Below the pieces are notes generated by a model that saw only the letters and a program-made list of their open reading frames with translations, did no database searches and was not told the origin of the DNA. This document shows, piece by piece, positions 18,391 to 28,700 of a stretch of DNA of 55,198 bases (positions are counted from its first letter, which is position 1; each line of letters begins with the position of its first letter). Both the position numbers and the translations under genes were made by a program. The DNA is from Bacteroidaceae bacterium (GTDB taxonomy: Bacteria; Bacteroidota; Bacteroidia; Bacteroidales; Bacteroidaceae). The DNA lies in contig JAFYQQ010000010.1 in assembly GCA_017559845.1 (NCBI GenBank), forward strand, positions 1-55,198, read 5' to 3'.

Positions 18391-19242
18391 ATGAAGAAGT
18401 TTTTGATTTTTGCAGTGGCAGTTCAGATGTTGAGCGCCTGCTTTATGGGCAACGAGGCCAAGGAAGAAGCCATGCAGAAGGAACGCGATTCCTTGCAGAG
18501 AATCATCAATGAGAAGGATTTGGAACTGAACGACATAATGGGAACCATCAATGTGGTTCAGGAAGGTATCAGCCGCATTAACGAGGCTGAAGGAAGAGTG
18601 ACCGTGGCCGACGGCTCACGCGAGTCAGCAAGCAGCAAGGAGGTGATTCGCGAGAACATGGCTTTCATCCAGGAAGTGATGCAGCAGAACCGTGACATGA
18701 TTGCCCAACTGAAGGACAAGCTGAAGAAGAGCGGCATACAGGCCGAAAAGCTGAACAAGACCATAGAGAACCTGCAGGCACAGGTGGAGAGCCAGCATGC
18801 CCGCATCCAGGAACTGGAAGCCGAACTGGCAGAGAAGGATATTCTCATCACCGAGCAGGGAAAGCAGATTGCCGACCTTCACCGAAGCGCGTCGGAACTG
18901 GCCAAGGAGAACAAGGACAAGGCACGCACCATGGCCGCACAGGAAAAGGAACTCAATGCGGGATGGTTTGTCTTCGGTACCAAAAACGAGCTGAAGGAAC
19001 AGAAGATCATTGAGGACGGAGAGGTGTTGAGAGGCGACTTCAACAAGGGCTATTTCACCAAGATTGACATCCGTTATGACCGCACCATCCGTCTGTACAG
19101 CAAGAACGCCAAGGTGCTGACCAACCATCCTGCCGACAGCTACTCGCTGGAGAAGAATGACGAGGGGCAGTACGAGCTGTATGTAAAGGACATTGAGAAG
19201 TTCTGGGGCGCCAGCAAGTATCTGGTGATTCAGGTGAAGTAG
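18391..19242 (+). CDS. Coiled-coil lipoprotein of unknown function
   Basis: The 283-residue protein starts with a short signal sequence ending in the lipobox LSAC (Cys17), so it should be lipid-anchored in the envelope. Residues about 25-190 are strongly heptad-patterned (repeated Glu, Lys, Gln and Leu), predicting a long coiled coil. Residues about 195-283 form a compact domain with VLRGDFNKGYFTKIDIR and IRLYSKNAKVLTNHPADSYSL. I recognise no characterised family beyond Bacteroidales conserved lipoproteins. It sits 71 bp after rsmI and 48 bp before hflX. A purine-rich GGAGATAAGG lies just ahead of its ATG. Functions such as envelope spacer or periplasmic scaffold are only suggestions. Confidence 0.75.
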   Translation: MKKFLIFAVAVQMLSACFMGNEAKEEAMQKERDSLQRIINEKDLELNDIMGTINVVQEGISRINEAEGRVTVADGSRESASSKEVIRENMAFIQEVMQQNRDMIAQLKDKLKKSGIQAEKLNKTIENLQAQVESQHARIQELEAELAEKDILITEQGKQIADLHRSASELAKENKDKARTMAAQEKELNAGWFVFGTKNELKEQKIIEDGEVLRGDFNKGYFTKIDIRYDRTIRLYSKNAKVLTNHPADSYSLEKNDEGQYELYVKDIEKFWGASKYLVIQVK

Positions 19243-19290
19243 GCCCAAGGGCAAAGTAAATTGTAAACAAACAAGAAGACTGAAAGAAAA

Positions 19291-20577
19291 TTGAGAGAAT
19301 TCAAGGAAAAACGCAATAGCGAAATCATAACCGAGGCGCAGGCCGAAACCGCCATTCTGGTGGGTCTGATTACGCCCAACCAGAACGAGCGCAAGACAAC
19401 GGAGTATCTGGACGAGCTGGAGTTTCTGGCCACCACAGCCGGAGCCGTAACCGTGAAGCGCTTTACCCAACGCCTGAACGGCCCCAGCAGTGTGACCTAT
19501 CTGGGAATAGGAAAGTTGCAGGAGATTCGCGCATACATTGACCAGGAAGAAGAGGCCGAACGCGAGATAGGTATGGTAATCTTCGATGACGAGCTAAGCG
19601 CCAAGCAGCTCAGGAACATTGAGAAGGAACTCAGAGTGAAGATTCTGGACCGCACCAGCCTTATTCTGGACATCTTTGCCATGCGAGCCCAGACAGCAAG
19701 CGCAAAGACCCAGGTGGAACTGGCCCAATACCGTTACATGCTTCCCCGTCTGCAACGACTGTGGACTCACCTGGAACGCCAGGGAGGCGGAAGCGGCTCG
19801 GGAGGCGGAAAAGGTTCGGTGGGCTTGAGAGGTCCCGGTGAAACTCAGTTGGAGCTGGACCGTCGTATCATCCTCAACCGCATGAGCCTGCTCAAGCAAC
19901 GTCTGGCCGAGATTGACCGCCAGAAGGCTACTCAGCGAAGCAACAGAGGCCGCATGATACGTGTGGCGCTGGTGGGATATACCAATGTGGGCAAGAGCAC
20001 CCTGATGAACCTTCTGGCCAAGAGCGAGGTGTTTGCCGAGAACAAACTTTTTGCTACGCTGGACACCACAGTTCGCAAGGTGATTGTGGACAACCTGCCC
20101 TTCCTGCTTTCCGATACGGTAGGCTTCATCCGTAAACTGCCCACAGACCTGGTGGATTCGTTTAAGAGTACGCTGGACGAGGTGCGCGAGGCCGACCTGC
20201 TGCTGCATGTGGTGGACATCTCGCATCCCGAGTTTGAGGACCAGATAAAGGTGGTGGAGAAGACCCTTGCCGACCTTGGCTGTGCCGAAAAGCCGGTGAT
20301 GGTCATCTTCAACAAGGTGGATGCCTATACATGGGTGGAGAAGGATGCCGACGACCTGTCGCCCGTCACACGCGAGAACATCTCGCTTGAAGACCTGTCG
20401 CACACTTGGATGACACGCTTGGAAGGTGCCTGCCTCTTCATTTCTGCCAAGGAACGCAAGAACATTGATACGCTGAAGCAGGTGCTCTATGACAAGGTGC
20501 GCCAGCTCCATGTGCAAAAGTATCCCTATAACGACTTCCTCTTCCAGCAGTATGACGAAAGCGGAGAGGTGAAATAA
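19291..20577 (+). CDS. hflX: Ribosome-associated GTPase HflX
   Basis: HflX is a GTPase that binds the ribosome and in E. coli splits stalled or heat-damaged 70S particles. The 428-residue protein has an N-terminal HflX domain (about 20-190) with the glycine-rich linker GGGSGSGGGKGSVGLRGPGE, followed by the G domain with G1 GYTNVGKST, G3 DTVGF and G4 NKVD. The best start is TTG at 19291 (protein beginning with REFKEKRN), because the conserved family N-terminus extends back to there and no in-frame ATG is nearby. It follows the lipoprotein gene closely and precedes fumarase by 71 bp. Confidence 0.92.
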   Translation: MREFKEKRNSEIITEAQAETAILVGLITPNQNERKTTEYLDELEFLATTAGAVTVKRFTQRLNGPSSVTYLGIGKLQEIRAYIDQEEEAEREIGMVIFDDELSAKQLRNIEKELRVKILDRTSLILDIFAMRAQTASAKTQVELAQYRYMLPRLQRLWTHLERQGGGSGSGGGKGSVGLRGPGETQLELDRRIILNRMSLLKQRLAEIDRQKATQRSNRGRMIRVALVGYTNVGKSTLMNLLAKSEVFAENKLFATLDTTVRKVIVDNLPFLLSDTVGFIRKLPTDLVDSFKSTLDEVREADLLLHVVDISHPEFEDQIKVVEKTLADLGCAEKPVMVIFNKVDAYTWVEKDADDLSPVTRENISLEDLSHTWMTRLEGACLFISAKERKNIDTLKQVLYDKVRQLHVQKYPYNDFLFQQYDESGEVK

Positions 20578-20648
20578 GGAGAGAGAGAGGGCGAAACCGA
20601 AGAAAGAACAATTAGTAAACCAATCATAAATTTAAACACAGAAACACA

Positions 20649-22298
20649 ATGGCAAACGTAGAATTCAAGTATGCACCCATGTTCCAGAAGGGCGAAGACA
20701 ACACCGAATACCGCTTGTTGACCAAGGAAGGTGTCAGTGTGGGCGATTTTGAGGGACATGAAATGCTTAAGATTACCCCCGAGGCATTGACCTTGCTTGC
20801 ACAACAGGCCTTCCACGATGTGGAATTCATGCTTCGTCGTGAACATAACCTTCAGGTGGCTTCAATCCTGAACGATCCCGAGAGCAGCGAAAACGACAAG
20901 TATGTGGCTCTGCAGTTCCTCCGCAATGCCGAGACTGCTGCAAAGGGCGTGCTTCCTTTCTGCCAGGATACAGGTACTGCCATCATTCATGGCGAAAAAG
21001 GACAGCAGGTATGGACCGGATTCGAGGATGAAGAGGCTCTCTCTCTTGGTGTGTACAACACCTTCACCCAGGACAATCTGCGCTATTCACAGAATGCGGC
21101 ACTTAATATGTATGACGAGGTGAATACCCGTTGTAACCTGCCCGCACAGATTGACATTGAGGCGGTTGAGGGCGCTGAATACAAGTTTGTCATGGTGGCA
21201 AAGGGCGGTGGCTCAGCCAACAAGACATATTTCTACCCCATGACCAAGGCCACCATCCAGAACGAGGGAACGCTCATTCCTTTCTTGGTGGAGAAGATGA
21301 AGAGCTTGGGAACAGCCGCCTGTCCTCCCTATCACATCGCGTTTGTAATTGGTGGAACTTCTGCCGAAAAGAACCTGCTCACCGTCAAGTTGGCTTCCAT
21401 CAAGTATTATGACAATCTGCCCACCACAGGCGATGAGACCGGCCGTGCTTTCCGCGACATCGATTTGGAGAACAAACTGCTTGTGGAAGCGCAGAAAATC
21501 GGCCTGGGCGCACAGTTCGGTGGAAAGGCATTGGCACACGACATCCGTGTCATCCGTCTGCCTCGCCATGGCGCGTCATGCCCCATCGGTATGGGCGTAA
21601 GCTGCTCTGCCGACCGCAACATCAAGGCCAAGATCAACAAGGACGGCATCTGGCTGGAGAAGATGGACAGCAACCCCGGCGAGCTGATTCCCGAAGCATT
21701 GCGCCAGCCCGGAGAAGGCGGAAAGGGAATTGAAATAGACCTGGGCAAGGGCATCAATGCCGTGCGCGAGGAGCTCTCCAAGTATCCCGTAAGCACCCGT
21801 GTGAACCTGAAGGGAACCATCATTGTGGCCCGCGACATCGCCCACGCCAAGCTGAAAGCCCGTCTGGATGCCGGCGAGCAGCTGCCCGCCTACTTCAAGG
21901 ACTATCCCGTGCTCTATGCCGGACCTGCCAAGACTCCCGAAGGCTATCCTTGCGGTTCTATGGGCCCCACCACAGCCGGACGCATGGATCCCTATGTGGA
22001 GGAATTCCAGGCCAATGGCGGTTCTTTGGTGATGATTGCCAAGGGTAACCGTTCGGATGCTGTAACCAACGCCTGCAAGAAGTATGGCGGCTTCTATCTG
22101 GGAACAATCGGTGGTGTGGCTGCCGTTCTTTCACAGAGCAGCATCAAGAGCATCGAGTGTGTGGAATATCCCGAACTGGGCATGGAGGCCGTGTGGAAGA
22201 TTGATGTGGAAGACTTCCCCGCATTCATCCTGGTGGATGACAAGGGCAACGACTTCTTCAAGCAGCTGAAGCCCTGGTGTCCCGCCTGTGCAAAGTAA
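20649..22298 (+). CDS. Fumarate hydratase, class I (iron-sulfur)
   Basis: The 549-residue enzyme interconverts fumarate and malate. In anaerobic Bacteroidales it mainly runs in the reductive branch leading to succinate. It contains both class I halves fused in one chain: the alpha part with [10 protein letters not shown] and [11 protein letters not shown], which supply ligand cysteines of the oxygen-sensitive 4Fe-4S cluster, and the beta part beginning near residue 380 with [12 protein letters not shown] and [19 protein letters not shown]. The C-terminus ends PWCPACAK. A leader with no TAnnTTTG motif suggests cotranscription with hflX. A terminator follows. Confidence 0.94.
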   Translation: MANVEFKYAPMFQKGEDNTEYRLLTKEGVSVGDFEGHEMLKITPEALTLLAQQAFHDVEFMLRREHNLQVASILNDPESSENDKYVALQFLRNAETAAKGVLPFCQDTGTAIIHGEKGQQVWTGFEDEEALSLGVYNTFTQDNLRYSQNAALNMYDEVNTRCNLPAQIDIEAVEGAEYKFVMVAKGGGSANKTYFYPMTKATIQNEGTLIPFLVEKMKSLGTAACPPYHIAFVIGGTSAEKNLLTVKLASIKYYDNLPTTGDETGRAFRDIDLENKLLVEAQKIGLGAQFGGKALAHDIRVIRLPRHGASCPIGMGVSCSADRNIKAKINKDGIWLEKMDSNPGELIPEALRQPGEGGKGIEIDLGKGINAVREELSKYPVSTRVNLKGTIIVARDIAHAKLKARLDAGEQLPAYFKDYPVLYAGPAKTPEGYPCGSMGPTTAGRMDPYVEEFQANGGSLVMIAKGNRSDAVTNACKKYGGFYLGTIGGVAAVLSQSSIKSIECVEYPELGMEAVWKIDVEDFPAFILVDDKGNDFFKQLKPWCPACAK

Positions 22299-22309
22299 GA
22301 AAACGGAAA

Positions 22310-22346
22310 GCATAAGAGAGTGAGGTTTCGGCCTCACTTTTTTTAT
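22310..22346 (+). terminator. Terminator after fumarase
   Basis: GTGAGG/CCTCAC stem with a short loop followed by seven T residues, 11 bp past the stop; outer GCATAA/TTATGC can extend it. Confidence 0.8.
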
Positions 22347-22860
22347 GCAAGGTGCTTCCCTTAAATTTAACTTTTAACCTTTTAACCTTTCAGCCCTTGA
22401 AAATTTCAATTTTTGCCCATTTCATCGTATAATCCATTCCATCGTTCAACCTTTTAACAGTTTAACTTCTGCGGCATCTGTTTGTTTTTTCTGGTTCAGG
22501 ATTCGGCACAGGATGTTTGCTTCGGTTCAAACTCTCTGTACAGAATGTTTCCAATATGGTTGCAGGGTTACAACCTTTTTTGCAATCTTCTTGTAGAAAG
22601 ATGTCTAAATGGCATAGCCGTTGGGGTTAAAAGTTAAAAGGTTAAACGTTAAATTTGAAGGAATGTGATGTGTGGATAGGGTTAAGTTAAATGTCTTCTG
22701 ATATTAAGCATATCGCGCGCGTATATATAAGGTATATTACTAAAATTTAAATAATATTATTTATATATAATACTTCTTAGTAGAGGGAGATAGTGGTTCC
22801 TTGTCCTCGGTGAGATCCTGAAATTTGCGATTGAGTCTTTCTTGTTCTTCTCCGCGGACA

Positions 22861-22980
22861 GATCCTGAAACGAGTTCAGGATGACGTTTTGCATAGGATG
22901 ACGTGTGTCCTTCTCTATATGTATTGCTTTTATTTGATGTCCTCCCCCTAACCGTCATGCTGAACTTGTTTCAGCATCTC
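22861..22980. repeat. Inverted pair of widespread palindromic repeats
   Basis: GATCCTGAAACGAGTTCAGG at 22861-22880 and TGCTGAACTTGTTTCAGCA at 22958-22976 are members of the dispersed palindromes that create spurious peptides RHPELVSGS and SEMLKQVQHDG in many genomes. Each is a near-perfect hairpin; the two copies are in opposite orientation. Confidence 0.6.
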
Positions 22981-23140
22981 ACTGCGAGCCTTCACTGGTC
23001 CTTCTTCGCTGACAGTGACAATGTGCTTGGATTTAACTTTTAACCTTTTAACTTTTAACCCCAGTCTGGAGGGTGGAGAGCGTGTTTTTCCTCTACAAGG
23101 TTTGTCTGGAAAAAAAGCCTTGAAAAGGAGAGGGGAAATG

Positions 23141-23171
23141 TTGCTGGAATGGATTTTTTTTCGTACCTTTG
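23141..23171 (+). promoter_or_regulatory. Isolated promoter-like site without a gene
   Basis: TTG at 23141-23143 (-33) and TACCTTTG at 23164-23171 (-7) are 20 bp apart, the preferred Bacteroidetes spacing. No convincing reading frame starts within the next 280 bp; GH30 has its own promoter at 23415. Confidence 0.4.
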
Positions 23172-23414
23172 TAGTGTCATTGCTTATGTCATGCGCAGGC
23201 GGTAAGTAGTGGCGGGCCAAAGGGTAAGTAGTGGCCAAAAAGAGTATAAAATCATTCTTTCTTATGTTGAACCGTTCGGTTGGTGTGTGTGGTGTCAATG
23301 CTTTCTGCGTTATGCACAATCCATTTCTTTGCTTTGTTTGCCGCAATTCCGGGTTATTTTCGCGTTGCTAAGTTTTTTTAACTTTTTCTTTTTCAGAGAA
23401 GCCGGAAAAAAGAG

Positions 23415-23422
23415 TAAATTTG
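23415..23422 (+). promoter_or_regulatory. -7 element for the GH30 gene
   Basis: TAAATTTG ends one base before an in-frame ATG at 23424. Transcription would start near 23429, so that ATG cannot be used and the start at 23457 is correct. Confidence 0.6.
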
Positions 23423-23456
23423 TATGCGAATAACTGATAAATACAAGGAAAACATC

Positions 23457-25748
23457 ATGAAAGGGCAAGTTGTGCGATTGGTCTTATGGGCTATGCTGCT
23501 GTGTGGCATACTGCCCGTGTATGCCGAGCATGTGACCGTGTTGACCACACGGGCTGACGGCACAAAGTTGCTGGAGAAGACCACGCTACAGACGGGAACC
23601 TCTTACGGCACAAACATCATACGTCTGATGCCCGATGAGGAGTTCCAGACGATGGACGGCTTCGGCTATGCCCTCACTTACAGCTCGTGCTACAACCTGA
23701 TGAAGATGGCCGGCCATGAAAGGCGCGAACTGCTCAGACGCACCTTCTCGCCCACAGAGGGTTTTGGGGTCGGCTATACGCGCATCAGCATCGGGTGCAG
23801 CGACTTCAGCAGCAAGGTGTACACGTTGTGCGACAAGAAAGGCATAGAAAACTTTGCCCTTACCAAGGATGAGACGGACTATGTCATTCCCGTGCTGAAG
23901 GAGGTGCTGGCCATCAATCCGAACCTGAAGATAATGGCATCGCCTTGGACCTGCCCAAAGTGGATGAAGGTGAAGGAAATCGGCAGCGGCACACCCTATG
24001 ACTCCTGGACGGGCGGAAGGCTGAATCCGGCCTACTATGAAATCTATGCCCAATATTTTGTCAAGTTCATAGAGGCCTTTCGCAGTGCCGGTGTCCCCAT
24101 TTATGCCGTAACTCCGCAGAACGAGCCGCTGCACAGCGGAAACTGTGCCAGCCTATATCTGCCCTGGGAGGACGAGGCCGCTCTGATAAGCCACATGGCA
24201 CCGGCCTTCAAACGTGCCGGACTCAACACCAAGATATACTGCTTTGACCACAACTACAACTATGACAACGTGGCTGGGCAGGAGGATTATCCCGTGAAGG
24301 TGTACAACGCCTTGAGTGGCGAGATGGAGGGCAGCGAACTGGTGGTGGGTTCGGCATGGCACAACTATGGCGGAAGCCCTTCCGAACTGGACGACATCCA
24401 CCAGCAGGCACCGGACAAGGAGATTGTCTTCACCGAGGCAAGCATAGGCACATGGAATGACGGACGCAACCTGCAAGCGCGTCTGATTGACGACATGAAG
24501 AACCTCATCATCAGCACCGTAAGCCGCCAGTGCAGGGCTGTGGTGGTGTGGAACATGATGCTCGACCTGAATCGCGGTCCCAATCTGGACGGAGGCTGCA
24601 CCACTTGCTATGGCGCGCTGGACATAGACCCCAAGAACTATCACACCGTAACCGCCAACAGCCACTATTACATCATGGCACACGCCAGCATGGCGGCACG
24701 CCAGGGAGCAGTGCGCATCGGCACCAAGGGCAGCAGCATAGGCAAGGTGTCCCATGTGGCCTTCAAGAATGCGGACGGAACCTATGGGGTGGTAATCCTG
24801 AACGAGGACACCGGAAACAAGAACATATCGGTCTTGGTCAGCACGGATGCCATTGCCCGCATAAGCGTGCCGGCCAAAAGTGTGGTGAGTGTGGTGTTGG
24901 GTGGCGAACCTGAAGCGGCTCCGCTCTTTGGCGGCCAAAGTATGACTCTCACAGGACTGCGAGAATATGCGTTGAGTGCAGAAATGATGCAGGGACAATG
25001 TTACGAGCCATCTTTCAAGGTGAGTGCGGAAGACGGATGGTATGCCGACCCGGACTTCTTTGAGGTAACCCCCGGCGGAAGCCTGAAATGGTTGCCCCTG
25101 AGTGGGAAATATCGTGTGGAGGCGGATTTGAACGCACGTGCTCTGATGGCATTCCCGGAAACCTCTGCCATGGACCACAGCGGACAGGGCGCTTTGTATG
25201 TGAACGGCCCTCGCAGAAGCATAGGCAAGCCTTGTTTCTTCCTTGATGACGAATGGCTGCCCGCACAGGCAATGCCCATGGCCGAGGTGGAAGACGGATT
25301 GTATCGTCTGACGGTAACGGTGGGCGAGCAGTTGAACGATGAACATACCGACTTTGCCTTTTTTACCTCGCCACAGATGGAAACTCCCTTCGTGACGCAA
25401 GCCGGTTCCCACTTCCGCCTTGTCATGAATGAGGAAGAGAGCGACCAGTTTTTTGCCTTGGGAACGGGCACTAACGGACATGCGGACGGACATTTGTACA
25501 AGCGCCATTTCTTCTTCCGCCTGACAGAGGGCGACCGTTACGTCATGACCGTTGACTTGCGTAACGGAACAGACCAAGGCATCTTGACGATAAAGAAATC
25601 GGACGGAACGGCCGATGGTGTGAGGAATCCCCTTGTTCCGCTTGACACCGAGACCGATAATGTGTATGACATGAACGGACGTCGCGTATGGGGAAAGCCC
25701 CAAAAGGGCGTGTACATCCGTCAGGGAAAGAAAACGCTTGTGAAATAA
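23457..25748 (+). CDS. Secreted glycoside hydrolase family 30 enzyme
   Basis: The 763-residue secreted protein starts at MKGQVV with a signal peptide ending near YAEH. A GH30 catalytic domain (about 40-480) follows. The acid/base Glu is E223 in TPQNEPL and the nucleophile is E327 in IVFTEAS. FQTMDGFGYALTYSS and SPWTCPKWMK are further family blocks. GH30 includes beta-glucosylceramidases, beta-1,6-glucanases and xylanases; the absence of the xylanase-specific side domain favours the glucosidase/glucanase branch, but the substrate is not fixed. Residues about 540-730 form a beta-rich domain of the type seen in Bacteroidetes glycan-binding proteins. The last 30 residues (VYDMNGRRVWG, then GVYIRQGKK) resemble a secretion or sorting tail. 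The GLUG-repeat gene follows after 48 bp. Confidence 0.87.
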   Translation: MKGQVVRLVLWAMLLCGILPVYAEHVTVLTTRADGTKLLEKTTLQTGTSYGTNIIRLMPDEEFQTMDGFGYALTYSSCYNLMKMAGHERRELLRRTFSPTEGFGVGYTRISIGCSDFSSKVYTLCDKKGIENFALTKDETDYVIPVLKEVLAINPNLKIMASPWTCPKWMKVKEIGSGTPYDSWTGGRLNPAYYEIYAQYFVKFIEAFRSAGVPIYAVTPQNEPLHSGNCASLYLPWEDEAALISHMAPAFKRAGLNTKIYCFDHNYNYDNVAGQEDYPVKVYNALSGEMEGSELVVGSAWHNYGGSPSELDDIHQQAPDKEIVFTEASIGTWNDGRNLQARLIDDMKNLIISTVSRQCRAVVVWNMMLDLNRGPNLDGGCTTCYGALDIDPKNYHTVTANSHYYIMAHASMAARQGAVRIGTKGSSIGKVSHVAFKNADGTYGVVILNEDTGNKNISVLVSTDAIARISVPAKSVVSVVLGGEPEAAPLFGGQSMTLTGLREYALSAEMMQGQCYEPSFKVSAEDGWYADPDFFEVTPGGSLKWLPLSGKYRVEADLNARALMAFPETSAMDHSGQGALYVNGPRRSIGKPCFFLDDEWLPAQAMPMAEVEDGLYRLTVTVGEQLNDEHTDFAFFTSPQMETPFVTQAGSHFRLVMNEEESDQFFALGTGTNGHADGHLYKRHFFFRLTEGDRYVMTVDLRNGTDQGILTIKKSDGTADGVRNPLVPLDTETDNVYDMNGRRVWGKPQKGVYIRQGKKTLVK

Positions 25749-25796
25749 GAAAATCATAAAACCCTTTAATATTAACCATTTAAAATCAAGTGTAAA

Positions 25797-28700
25797 ATGA
25801 AAAGAATTCTACGCACAATGTGTTTGTTGTCATTGCTTCTTGGCTTTGGCGGCAGTGCATGGGCCATTGAACCGGTGGACGGAGTCTACCAGATTGGCAC
25901 GGCACAAGACTTGGCAGACTTTGCCCAAGTGGTTAACGGAACGGATGTGTACGCCAATGCCGTACTTACAGCCGACATCGACCTGACGGAAATGGGCGAT
26001 GTGACCATCGGTGGAGCCGGTATCGCCTATTCCGGTGTCTTTGATGGCGCGTACCACACCATCACCATCAACCGTACAGCCGAAGGCGAGTACAATGCGC
26101 TCTTCCGTCTGCTGGCCGGTACCGTAAAGAATCTTAATGTGGCCGGAACCATCGTGAGCAACGGCAAGTATGCCTCTGGTCTGGTGGCACAGACAACGGG
26201 AGACCGCACCCTGTTGCTCAATTGTGTGAGTACCGTCAGAATCGAGAGTTCTGTGGGTGGCGACTGCACCAATGGCGGACTTGCTGCCCTTGTGGAAGGA
26301 GAGGCCACCATTGAGAACTGTGCCTTTGCAGGTGCTTTCGTGAGCCCCTCTGCCGACTCTTGGGGCGGTTTCTGCGGATGGAGTACAGGAAAGGGAACGT
26401 ACAAGAACTGTATGATGATTGGAGACGTGAGCGAAGCACTCAGTGCCGGCAGCAACGTGTTCTCCCGCAATCCCGGCAATTGTACCTTTACCAATTGTGT
26501 TTACTTGAATGAATTTGGAAACATTCCCGGTGGCAGCATCCAGATTACGGCCGAGCAGCTGGCCAGCGGTGAAGCCTGCTTTATCTTGAACGGAAAACAG
26601 AGTGCCACTTGCTCTTGGTTCCAGACCCTGGGACAGGACGCACTGCCTGTTCCCAACGCCTCTCACGGCATTGTCTATGCCAACGGAAAACTGCATTGCA
26701 ACGGTGTGGCATACGAGGAAGGAACCGTTTACTCCAACACCAATGAAGGTGCTGTTCAGGATGAGCATAACTGGCAGAATGGTGTGTGCGACTTCTGTCA
26801 CGCCACTGACGAGAACTATGTGACTGCAGGAGAAGACGGATTCTATGAAATCTCCACTCCTGATCAGTTCGTGTGGTTTGCCGCCATGGTAAACAGCGGA
26901 GCCAAACGCGACATCCACGGACGCTTGACAGCTGCCATCAACATGGAAGGCATTGAATGGCCCAGTATCGGAAACGGAGGAAGCACTTTTACCGGTATCT
27001 TCGACGGTCAGGGTTTTGCCATTGAAAACCTTGCAGGTCCTCTCTTCGGCTCTGCCCAGGGTGCCAAGTTCATGAACATTGCCCTTGAAAGCGCCACCAT
27101 CAACGGCCGCAACTCTCAATTGGGAAATCAGACGGGTTCAATCGTTTGTGTGGCCTACGACTCAGAAATGACAGGAAGTTACTCTAAGGCTACTTTGGTT
27201 TTGGGTGACGAAGGCGACCTTGGCGGTCTGGCCGGAAAATTCACCGGAACCATCAAGGATTGTGCTTTCTTGGGTTCTGTAAGCAGTGCCGGTTGGTCCG
27301 AGGGTGGTATTGCCGGTAGTGGAGAAGCCAGTTCCATCACCATTGAAGACTGTCTTGTGTTTGCCGACCTGTTCACCACCGGTGGTGCGGCCAAGGGAAC
27401 CATCCTGGGTTGGAATGACAATGCCACCATCAGAAACTGTTACACCGTTCAGGCTCCTGCCGAGTTTAACGGCTTCTCTGGAAACACTTCTGGAACCGAG
27501 ACTGGCTGCCAGATGCTGGCCAACGAAGATTTTGCCCGTGGTGACGTCACATGGAAGCTCAACAATGGCTCGTTTGTAAATCCTGCATGGTATCAGAACC
27601 TGAGCGAGGACGCACACCCCATGCTGGATGCCAGCCGTGGTGTGGTGTACCAGCCCGCCCCCGGAGAATATACCAATGACATGGAAGAGATGAAGACCGC
27701 TTTGGTGGAAGAACTGACAGACTATGCCGAAAATGTATATGCGCAAAAGGCACTCATCGACGCGCTTAAGGAAAGCATTGAGGTGTTGGCTGCTGCCGCC
27801 ACATACGAAGACTTCTGCACAGCCTATACGGCAATGGATGAGGCCCGCAGCAATGTGAAGGCCAGCTCATCTGCCTATACGGCTTATGTGGATCAGATTG
27901 AAAAGATCAAGGCCTATCTGGACGAGAATTCCGGCACCATGGCCGGTCCGTCATTGGTGCTTCTGGAAAGCTATCTCTATGATGAAATCGCTCCCGAAGA
28001 GGGCGCCTTCCCCAACGGATCTTATGAGTACATCATTGCCAACATGCTGCTCACTGCAGAGGAAGTGACCCAGGAAGTGGCATACGCACAGACATTGTTG
28101 GACGAGGCCGTAAGAAACGGATACGCTCCCGGAACCGAAATCACAACGCTTGTACACAATGCCAATCTGGATGCTGATCCCAACTTTGAGGGATGGACAT
28201 ACAGCAAGGACGGTTCTACCTTCACTGTAATGCGCGATGGTGAGACCACCTATACCGCAGAGGCTTGGAACGCCACCTTCGATATGTATCAGACCATTAC
28301 CGGACTTTCAAATGGTGTGTACGAAGTGCGTCTCAATGCCGCCTTCCGTGCAGCAGCCGATGTATATGACGGAAACAACAACTATGCCGCTTATCTTTAT
28401 GCCAATGGCAATGCTGTTTATGTAATGACCGCAGGTGAAGACCTCATTGGCGTGGATGAGGCTGTAAATGGCGAAAACAGTTACATTGAGGGTACCAGCA
28501 ATCTGGACAATCTGTATGACAACGGCATCGTATCCGGTTACTGCCCTGCAGGCCCCGTCGGATGCTCTTATGCCTTTGGTGCAGGACGTTACGAGAACCG
28601 CATTGTGGCTGTGGTAACAGACGGTACGCTCACCATCGGTGTCAAGAACGCAGGAACCGGTTGCAGCAACGACTGGATTGGATTTGACAACTTCCGTCTC

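Larger units (their letters stand above)
22347..23414. other. 1.1-kb non-coding repeat island
   Basis: No credible gene. The region holds copies of a TTAACTTTTAACC-type A/T repeat (22360-22391, inverted at 22626-22660, direct at 23032-23061), an extremely A/T-rich stretch with CGCGCGTATATATA (22712-22782), two oppositely oriented palindromic repeats (22861-22886 and 22953-22980), an isolated promoter at 23141-23171, and a 13-bp direct repeat GGTAAGTAGTGGC at 23201 and 23223. Short frames here translate repeat sequence. Confidence 0.6.

Noticed and set aside
22948..23346. 132-codon minus-strand frame ending in SEMLKQVQHDG
   Set aside because: That peptide, like RHPELVSGS in the neighbouring frame at 22761-22958, is a known product of reading a dispersed palindromic DNA repeat.
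23424..23456. Upstream in-frame ATG for the GH30 gene
   Set aside because: It is two bases after the -7 element, so it would lie upstream of the transcript start, and it masks the signal peptide.
24153..25757. 534-codon open frame on the minus strand
   Set aside because: It is antisense to the GH30 gene, whose frame has conserved catalytic motifs and a promoter.
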